Part shown: positions 7,552 to 12,026 of the stretch, piece after piece
Layout of the letters: each line of letters begins with the position of its first letter
How positions within the stretch are numbered: the first letter of the stretch is position 1
Source: JAAYJT01 sp037445555
GTDB taxonomy: Bacteria; Bacteroidota; Bacteroidia; Bacteroidales; JAAYJT01
DNA length: 12,026 nucleotides
Direction of reading: 5' to 3'
Assembly: GCA_037445555.1 (NCBI GenBank)
Contig: JBBIKG010000032.1
Coordinates: 1-12,026, forward strand
Made by a program: the position numbers and the translations under genes
Notes under the pieces: model-generated
What the model was told of the DNA's origin: nothing
Seen by the model: the letters and a program-made list of their open reading frames with translations, nothing else
The model's database searches: none

Positions 7552-8193
7552 CACCTTTCTTTTATACAAATGTACCAATAGTTTTGTTTCAAAAAACGGC
7601 TCAGGCAGGCGTTCACTCAGCGCGTAAAGGTCGTACCGCCATTGCAACCTCTGAAGTTCTTCGGCCATATCGCCTCCCTTAAGGTATAAAATACCAGGAA
7701 AAGGTCGTATGTTCCTGTAATGATTTATTTTTTTGTCGGTCCATCGTATCATGGTTTCCAATGGAGCCACAGCCCTGCTGACTACGTAATCAAAGGTCTG
7801 CCTGAGATCTTCAACCCGGTTACACTCGGTGGTAACATTCGTCAGCGACAGTTCTCTGATGATGGTGTTGATGGCACTCACTTTTTTCCCGATAGAATCA
7901 ACTAGGTGGAAATGATTCTCTGGAAATAGGATGGCAAGTGGAATTCCCGGAAAACCACCGCCTGTTCCTGCATCGAGTACCGAAACGGAAGAAGGTAAGG
8001 GCAGTATAAGTGCCGGCGACAAGGAGTGCAGTACATGTCTTTCGTAAAAATGATCAAAATCCTTGCGGGATATAAGATTGATGCGGGCATTCCAGAACTC
8101 ATACAACTCCTTCATCCGCCTGAGTGCATCTTTCTGGGCGGGACAGAGCGAAGGAAAGTACTGAAATATTGTATCAAGATCCTGCGGTGCCAT
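7543..8193 (-). CDS. rsmG: 16S rRNA (guanine-527-N7)-methyltransferase RsmG
   Basis: RsmG (GidB) transfers a methyl group from S-adenosylmethionine to N7 of G527 in 16S rRNA. The SAM-binding motif is VLDAGTGGGFPGIPLAI, at about residues 72-88 from the chosen start. Upstream are the conserved LYEFWNARINLISRKD and HVLHSL, and downstream DSIGKKVSAI, then DYVVSRAVAPL and LYLKGG, all family hallmarks. I chose the ATG at 8193 (MAPQDLDTIFQYFP), because relatives begin a few residues before the YFP motif. The frame continues to another ATG at 8238, which would add 15 residues unlike the family. The chosen form has 216 residues, near the usual length. It ends tail to tail with the DUF721 gene, overlapping by 9 bp, so neither gene has room for a terminator after its stop outside the other gene. 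Confidence 0.95.
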   Translation of the reverse strand: MAPQDLDTIFQYFPSLCPAQKDALRRMKELYEFWNARINLISRKDFDHFYERHVLHSLSPALILPLPSSVSVLDAGTGGGFPGIPLAILFPENHFHLVDSIGKKVSAINTIIRELSLTNVTTECNRVEDLRQTFDYVVSRAVAPLETMIRWTDKKINHYRNIRPFPGILYLKGGDMAEELQRLQWRYDLYALSERLPEPFFETKLLVHLYKRKVLK

Positions 8194-8291
8194 GCAGGCA
8201 AAGTTAGACTTTTTGTGCTTCGGGCTGACGCCTTGCATTCCCCATGGAAGCCGAAAAGGATAGTTTGTCAGGTTTTTCGTTTAATCATTCA

Positions 8292-8305
8292 GTCAATCAA
8301 TTGAC
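8292..8305. repeat. 14-bp dyad between rsmG and the zinc-ribbon gene
   Basis: GTCAAT-CA-ATTGAC is an inverted repeat with 6-bp arms and a 2-bp centre, the size of a dimeric-regulator half-site pair. It also lies inside a wider imperfect repeat, GTTTGTCA (8263-8270) and TGACAAAC (8302-8309). It lies about 100 bp upstream of rsmG and about 140 bp upstream of the zinc-ribbon gene. In an AT-rich spacer, chance is a fair explanation. Confidence 0.3.
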
Positions 8306-8379
8306 AAACCTCGTGTGATATTGGTAGAAGATTTGATGGTTCAGAAAAGTGCTTAATTTTCCTCCAGCTATGAAAAATG

Positions 8380-8411
8380 CTTGTAAAGATGATTTATTTG
8401 TTGTATTTTTA
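8380..8411 (+). promoter_or_regulatory. Candidate promoter for the zinc-ribbon gene
   Basis: CTTG (8380-8383), a 20-nt spacer and TATTTTTA (8404-8411) fit the Bacteroidota -33/-7 pattern at 3 of 4 and 7 of 8 positions. It ends 32 bp before the ATG at 8444. The region is AT-rich, so the match is only moderately informative. Confidence 0.35.
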
Positions 8412-8443
8412 TAGCAAACAACAAAGAACAAAGTACTTCGCCT

Positions 8444-8860
8444 ATGAAACGCAACTATATGTGCCCTAAGTGCAAAGGATACCTAAATGTAGGCCAGCAC
8501 GTAGTTTTCTCGGTGATTTCTAAAGACAACAAAGGGGGTATAGTTTTATTGAGTCCCGAGCTTGGCGATTACACTATGGTCAGGCATCCTTCATTCAACC
8601 CGGTTGCCGGTGAAAAGGTCAGCTTTTATTGCCCCATCTGCCATCACCGGCTGGCTTCCACCAAACACACAAATCTGGCCAAAATCCTGATGGTGGACGA
8701 AAATAACGAAGTGTTTGAGGTGTTGTTTTCGGAAATTACCGGTGAACAGTACACGGTACAGGTAATGGGAAGCAATTTCAAGGTGTTCGGAGAGCATTCT
8801 CAGCATTATCGCGAATTTCTTGAACTGATGCGAAAGAGCCATCCGTACAAGAACTTATGA
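8444..8860 (+). CDS. Conserved zinc-ribbon protein of unknown function
   Basis: This 138-residue protein has no name I can assign with certainty. It has two CxxC pairs: Cys7/Cys10 (MCPKCKGYLN) and Cys63/Cys66 (YCPICHH), 52 residues apart, with His67 and His68 after the second. The four cysteines could hold one zinc ion, the two knuckles being brought together by the fold between them (about 15-60, rich in strands: HVVFSVI, GIVLLSPELGDY). The second half (about 75-138) contains LAKILMVDENNEVFEVLFSEITGE and a Tyr/Phe-rich C-terminal end, with no helix-turn-helix or catalytic motif. Similar short proteins occur across Bacteroidota, from memory. There is no signal peptide, so it is probably cytoplasmic. 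It is monocistronic between divergent rsmG and the downstream glucosaminidase gene. A metal-binding, nucleic-acid or stress-related role is only inference. Confidence 0.7.
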   Translation: MKRNYMCPKCKGYLNVGQHVVFSVISKDNKGGIVLLSPELGDYTMVRHPSFNPVAGEKVSFYCPICHHRLASTKHTNLAKILMVDENNEVFEVLFSEITGEQYTVQVMGSNFKVFGEHSQHYREFLELMRKSHPYKNL

Positions 8861-8873
8861 GTGGCCCGGATTA

Positions 8874-8927
8874 AAACCTGTTATTATCTTTGGCAGGTTT
8901 CTAGTTGCAACCGCCCGTGAGGGCAAC
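8874..8927 (+). promoter_or_regulatory. Candidate promoter box and structured leader upstream of the glucosaminidase gene
   Basis: TATCTTTG at 8885-8892 is a perfect TAnnTTTG -7 box. It sits in the 13-nt spacer of the inverted repeat AAACCTG (8874-8880)/CAGGTTT (8894-8900). A second hairpin, GCCC-GTGA-GGGC with a GNRA-type loop, is at 8913-8924. There is no U-run after either, so they look less like intrinsic terminators than like leader structure or operator-like dyads. No TTTG stands at the -33 distance. The leader would be about 100 nt. Confidence 0.35.
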
Positions 8928-9002
8928 AAATCTTTTATCCAAAAGTTATTATCGCATCAATCAAGCGATTCACTAAAATACTAATCACACTCTCAACAAC
9001 GA

Positions 9003-9959
9003 ATGAGCGCATTATCGAGATCCTTTTTCCTACTTATGCTGGTTGTTCTACTCTGTGCACCGTCATTAATCGGGCAACCTAATGCCCGTGAGGAATATAT
9101 AAAGCGTTTTGCACCTATCGTAAAACAAAAGATGCGCGAATTCGGTATACCGGCCAGTATTTCCATGGCGCAGGGTATTCTGGAGTCGGGTGCAGGTACC
9201 AGTAGGCTAGCTTTAGAAGCCAATAATCACTTCGGGATAAAATGCCACCGTGAATGGACAGGCGAGACATTTCTTTTCGATGACGACCACAAGAACGAAT
9301 GTTTCCGAAAATATCCCTCTCCTGCGCAATCGTATCACGACCATTCGTTATTTCTGACACAACGGCCACGCTATGCCGATTTGTTTAAGCTTCCGATCAG
9401 CGATTATTCGGCCTGGGCGCATGGGTTGAAGGCGGCCGGATACGCCACAAACCCTTCTTATGCCCAACACCTGATTCGTGTGATTGAAGAAAACAAGCTA
9501 TTCCTGCTCGACCAGGAAGTATTAAATGAGCAACACCAGATCAGTCAGGAACTTGCTCAGGTGAAAGAGCAGGAGGGGATTGCACGGATCAACCGTACCT
9601 TTGAGGTTTTTGGCGAAGGTGTCGCTCATCGCATCATTTTTCTGAACAATAAGAAAATATTTGTAATTGCCCGACCAGGTGATACTTACTTCAGCATCGC
9701 CAATGATTTTGGTATCAGAATGCATAAGCTGCTGAAATATAATGATGTATCAGACACAGAGACAGATCTGGAAGAGGGAGCCATGGTGTATCTTGAAGGC
9801 AAGCGGCCACGCACGCCTGAACGGGTACATATCGCCGGACCCGGAGAAACATGGCACAGCATCGCCCAACTCTACGGGATCCGTTTAATTAACCTTTACA
9901 GGTCTAACGGCTGGAGTACGATAGCTGTGCAGCCAAACCAGATTGTCAGGCTGAGGTAA
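9003..9959 (+). CDS. Secreted glucosaminidase (GH73-type) with two LysM domains
   Basis: The protein has 318 residues. Residues 1-24 are a signal peptide (SALSRSFF, then LLMLVVLLC, ending SLIG-Q) for export to the periplasm or cell surface. Residues about 30-165 are a glucosaminidase (GH73) domain with AQGILESGAGTSRLA, in which Glu61 is the likely catalytic acid, followed by NNHFGIKCH, FRKYPSPAQSYHDHS and GLKAAGYATNPSYA, all family motifs. A Gln/Glu-rich linker (168-195) may be helical. Two LysM domains follow, about 220-264 (PGDTYFSIANDFGI) and 275-317 (PGETWHSIAQLYGI), which bind peptidoglycan. It should cleave the glycan strands, either in remodelling or daughter-cell separation. The nearest known pattern is a FlgJ-like hydrolase without a flagellar link. 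It stands alone after the zinc-ribbon gene and ends 9 bp before the convergent rnhB. The ATG at 9003 fits the signal peptide. Confidence 0.94.
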   Translation: MSALSRSFFLLMLVVLLCAPSLIGQPNAREEYIKRFAPIVKQKMREFGIPASISMAQGILESGAGTSRLALEANNHFGIKCHREWTGETFLFDDDHKNECFRKYPSPAQSYHDHSLFLTQRPRYADLFKLPISDYSAWAHGLKAAGYATNPSYAQHLIRVIEENKLFLLDQEVLNEQHQISQELAQVKEQEGIARINRTFEVFGEGVAHRIIFLNNKKIFVIARPGDTYFSIANDFGIRMHKLLKYNDVSDTETDLEEGAMVYLEGKRPRTPERVHIAGPGETWHSIAQLYGIRLINLYRSNGWSTIAVQPNQIVRLR

Positions 9960-9968
9960 AAATTCACC

Positions 9969-10583
9969 CTATAACATCAGCTTTAACTGCACCTTTGGGC
10001 GAAAAGTCAACCGGTGGTATGGCGAACGGCCATGAATTATTAGGGCTTGCAGATGTTTTGGGGTTGGATATCCCATGTTGGTATTCCAACCGTATTCCGG
10101 ACAAGTTTTATGTAAGGATGCCATCAGTGCGTCGCGATGTGTTTTTGCCAACACAGAGGCTGCTGCTATACTTTGGTAGATATCATCACCTCCCACAACG
10201 CAAACATGCGGCAGGTTTGGGTATGGCTGGAACCGGTTACCGTCAACCAGAAGCATGGCAGGTGCGATTTGTAATGCTTCCACAGCCCTGTGCATGGCCA
10301 GTATGCTGGCATTCAGGATATTCAACTCGTCAATTTCAGTATTTGTGGCCATAGCAACAGCCCATGCTACAGCTTCTGTCTCGATGAGATGGCGTAGCTT
10401 GCCTCGACGTGAAGCGGAAAGTTTTTTCGAATCCCTCAGTTCCGGGCAATCAAACCCATCTGGAAGAATTACAGCTGCTGCCACCACAGGACCTGCCAGA
10501 CAGCCTCTGCCAACCTCGTCGCAGCCAGCTTCGGGTTTCAGAGTTCCATATTGCGTTAGCAAGGCAGGGGGCATCGCTTTCAA
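9969..10583 (-). CDS. rnhB: Ribonuclease HII
   Basis: RNase HII cuts RNA in RNA-DNA hybrids and starts removal of single ribonucleotides from DNA. The motifs are all present: GCDEVGRGCLAGPVVAAAV with Asp22 and Glu23, DSKKLS (51-56), LLVDGN with Asp114, and GGDDIYQSIAAASVLAKTHRD (131-151), where Asp133 or its neighbour completes the acidic quartet. NMGYPTPKH is the conserved segment near the C-terminus. At 204 residues it is full length. Its ATG shares the ATGA overlap with the stop of the upstream membrane-protein gene, so translation is probably coupled. It is last in the leftward run purD > membrane protein > rnhB. Confidence 0.97.
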   Translation of the reverse strand: MKAMPPALLTQYGTLKPEAGCDEVGRGCLAGPVVAAAVILPDGFDCPELRDSKKLSASRRGKLRHLIETEAVAWAVAMATNTEIDELNILNASILAMHRAVEALQIAPAMLLVDGNRFQPYPNLPHVCVVGGDDIYQSIAAASVLAKTHRDALMASLHKTCPEYGWNTNMGYPTPKHLQALIIHGRSPYHRLTFRPKVQLKLML

Positions 10584-11557
10584 ACAAACCGCATTATGAG
10601 CATTCCGACTATCAGCAGGGTGAATAATACCTCTGAGAAAAACATGTTTTTCGCCTGCAGAAAATAATTCGAGAACATCAGGGATGCCCAGGGAAATAAC
10701 AAGTGATAGAGGCTCGTATCATTGGCAAAGCCAATGGTAACGATAACGGCTGTAGACAGAAATCCGGCCAGAAATACATTGAATGTCTTGCGGATGGTGA
10801 TAAGCTTTTCGCCGGTATCGAACACAATTTTCAGAAAGGAGACCAGCACAACTACCGAAAAGCTTATCCAGAAAAACAAGGATTTTGGAACAATTGAAAA
10901 CTTCAGCCGTCCAGTGGAAGCTACCTGATCCGATACGAATGCACCGAAATCGTTCAAACGATTGGTGATAAAAAGCATAGAAAGCAGAAATAACATGGGT
11001 GTAATGAAACCGATGACAGTTATAAACCACTCGCGCCATGAAGAGATACGGTAAATAATGAAAGCCGCCCAAATAAATACGAGCATGAGTGCCAGAGGAA
11101 GATAAAAGAGGCTGGCGATAGCTACCCAGAAACTGGCATTAAACGTTTCGCGATATGTGGGTTCCTTACTGTAGCATTTTACCAGGTTCCTGAGCGAGAG
11201 GATTATAAACAGGTTTGCCACCAGAATTGGATGAAAAGTTAGCATAGCAGGCTGATAGCTTATCAGGATCATAAAAATCAATGCCACAAAAAAAGAAGCC
11301 CTTGAAAAAACTGGGATACCATTCACGATGCTGTTCAGCAACAGAGCCTCTGCCACAACCAACAGGAACGCACCGATAGATAGTAAGTATGGCGAAACCT
11401 GTTCGGACGTGGGAACCAGGTAGTCTAAAAACCCTGATCCGATTTTCGGGATAGTGGTAACCGGACTAAGGAATACACCCAGCCATAGAAGCAGGCTTAT
11501 CAGCACAAAAAGTACGATATTTATCACATATCCCGATCGGTAGAGCCTGACAATCAT
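10580..11557 (-). CDS. DUF6427-like integral membrane protein
   Basis: This is a 325-residue polytopic membrane protein with about nine or ten hydrophobic segments (approximately 10-30, 56-76, 86-104, 108-122, 141-169, 176-197, 225-245, 260-277, 281-300 and 305-323). There is no cleavable signal peptide and no recognised catalytic motif. Its length, hydropathy pattern and position beside purD fit the DUF6427 family of Bacteroidota inner-membrane proteins, which has no known function. The assignment rests on my recall of the family, not on a search. It lies 21 bp after purD and overlaps rnhB by 4 bp, so the three genes are probably co-transcribed. The start at 11557 (MIVRLYRSGY) is the only ATG that keeps the first membrane segment intact. 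Confidence 0.72.
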   Translation of the reverse strand: MIVRLYRSGYVINIVLFVLISLLLWLGVFLSPVTTIPKIGSGFLDYLVPTSEQVSPYLLSIGAFLLVVAEALLLNSIVNGIPVFSRASFFVALIFMILISYQPAMLTFHPILVANLFIILSLRNLVKCYSKEPTYRETFNASFWVAIASLFYLPLALMLVFIWAAFIIYRISSWREWFITVIGFITPMLFLLSMLFITNRLNDFGAFVSDQVASTGRLKFSIVPKSLFFWISFSVVVLVSFLKIVFDTGEKLITIRKTFNVFLAGFLSTAVIVTIGFANDTSLYHLLFPWASLMFSNYFLQAKNMFFSEVLFTLLIVGMLIMRFV

Positions 11558-11578
11558 AAGTTCACTCGCCTGGGTGTG

Positions 11579-12026
11579 TCACTTTACTTTTGAATTGTAG
11601 TTTAACAGATCAGCCCCAATATCCCTGCGATAATAGGCGCCTTCAAATTTAATTCTTTCAACTTCCCGGTAGGTCCGTTCAATCGTTTCTTTTAAAGAAT
11701 CTCCAAGACTGCTTACCACCAGCACTCTTCCTCCAGCAGTTACGATTTCACCCTGTTCATCCAGTCTGGTCCCGGCATGGAACACACTGGTGTCATTATC
11801 TCGTATGCCAAAGGTAATTGGCTTTCCGGTTTGAAAGGATGATGGATACCCTCCTGAAGCCATTACCACCGCCACCGAATGACGGGGATCCGTTTCAACC
11901 CTGGCGATGGCTAACTTCTTTTCGGTGGCCATCAGGAACAGTTCAACAAGATCGTTTCTTACCCTGGGCAGAATGGCTTCGGTTTCCGGGTCTCCCAGGC
12001 GTACATTGTATTCAATTACAAAGGGT
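11579..12026 (-). CDS. purD: Phosphoribosylamine-glycine ligase, C-terminal part (N-terminus outside the window)
   Basis: PurD joins phosphoribosylamine and glycine using ATP, in the second step of purine synthesis. The frame is open from the right edge to the stop at 11579, giving 148 residues of a protein that is usually about 420-430. The first visible residues include NVRLGDPETEAILPR, the conserved ATP-grasp Mg2+-binding segment. The C-terminal domain follows (SVAVVMASGGYPSSF, the GRVLVVSSLGDSL region and RDIGADLL), as in other PurD proteins. The ATG at 11932 is internal, not the start. It is the first visible gene of the leftward run and ends 21 bp before the membrane-protein gene. Confidence 0.95.
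   Translation of the reverse strand, partial: PFVIEYNVRLGDPETEAILPRVRNDLVELFLMATEKKLAIARVETDPRHSVAVVMASGGYPSSFQTGKPITFGIRDNDTSVFHAGTRLDEQGEIVTAGGRVLVVSSLGDSLKETIERTYREVERIKFEGAYYRRDIGADLLNYNSKVK

Noticed and set aside
8194..8238. Upstream ATG at 8238 for rsmG
   Set aside because: The extra 15 residues do not resemble family N-termini; the ATG at 8193 fits better, though the longer form is not excluded.
8874..8900. Inverted repeat AAACCTG/CAGGTTT as an intrinsic terminator of the zinc-ribbon gene
   Set aside because: No T-run follows the stem, and the 13-nt loop contains a perfect -7 box; a promoter-region reading fits better.
1..12026. Mobile element, phage, defence or secondary-metabolite system
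   Set aside because: All genes but two are recognisable housekeeping or envelope genes, and no integrase, transposase, repeat ends, CRISPR spacing or toxin-antitoxin pair was seen.

Overview
The window is an ordinary, gene-dense chromosomal stretch from a member of the Bacteroidota. The evidence is a type IX secretion system protein (PorQ), a TonB-dependent receptor with an N-terminal carboxypeptidase-regulatory-like domain, a DUF6427-type membrane protein, a mitochondrial-type aconitase, a RecF/DUF721 pair, and promoter-like TAnnTTTG boxes in place of a sigma70 -10 box. Base composition is moderate and looks even. I saw no integrase, transposase, CRISPR array, tRNA or rRNA. The family (probably Bacteroidales or a neighbour) cannot be fixed from sequence alone.

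Layout. The left edge (1-1405, minus) holds the first 468 residues of an outer-membrane receptor of the heme/hemoglobin-receptor-like type. A 352-bp divergent intergenic region separates it from a rightward run: aconitase (acn), PorQ (porQ), HMBPP reductase (ispH), RecF (recF) and a short DUF721/DciA-like protein that overlaps recF by 4 bp. That run meets rsmG, on the minus strand, with a 9-bp overlap of the two 3' ends. A 250-bp divergent region then leads to two rightward genes: a small zinc-ribbon protein of unknown role and a secreted GH73-type glucosaminidase with two LysM domains. The right end is a leftward unit, purD (C-terminal part only) > DUF6427-like membrane protein > rnhB, which ends 9 bp from the glucosaminidase gene.

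How the genes fit together. Most are housekeeping: TCA cycle (acn), isoprenoid synthesis (ispH), recombination and replication support (recF, DUF721, rnhB), rRNA modification (rsmG) and purine synthesis (purD). Three are envelope genes (receptor, PorQ, glucosaminidase). I found no undescribed multigene system. The points most worth a second look are the unclear start and G8 tract of porQ, the uncharacterised zinc-ribbon and DUF6427-like families, and several promoter-like or structured intergenic elements.
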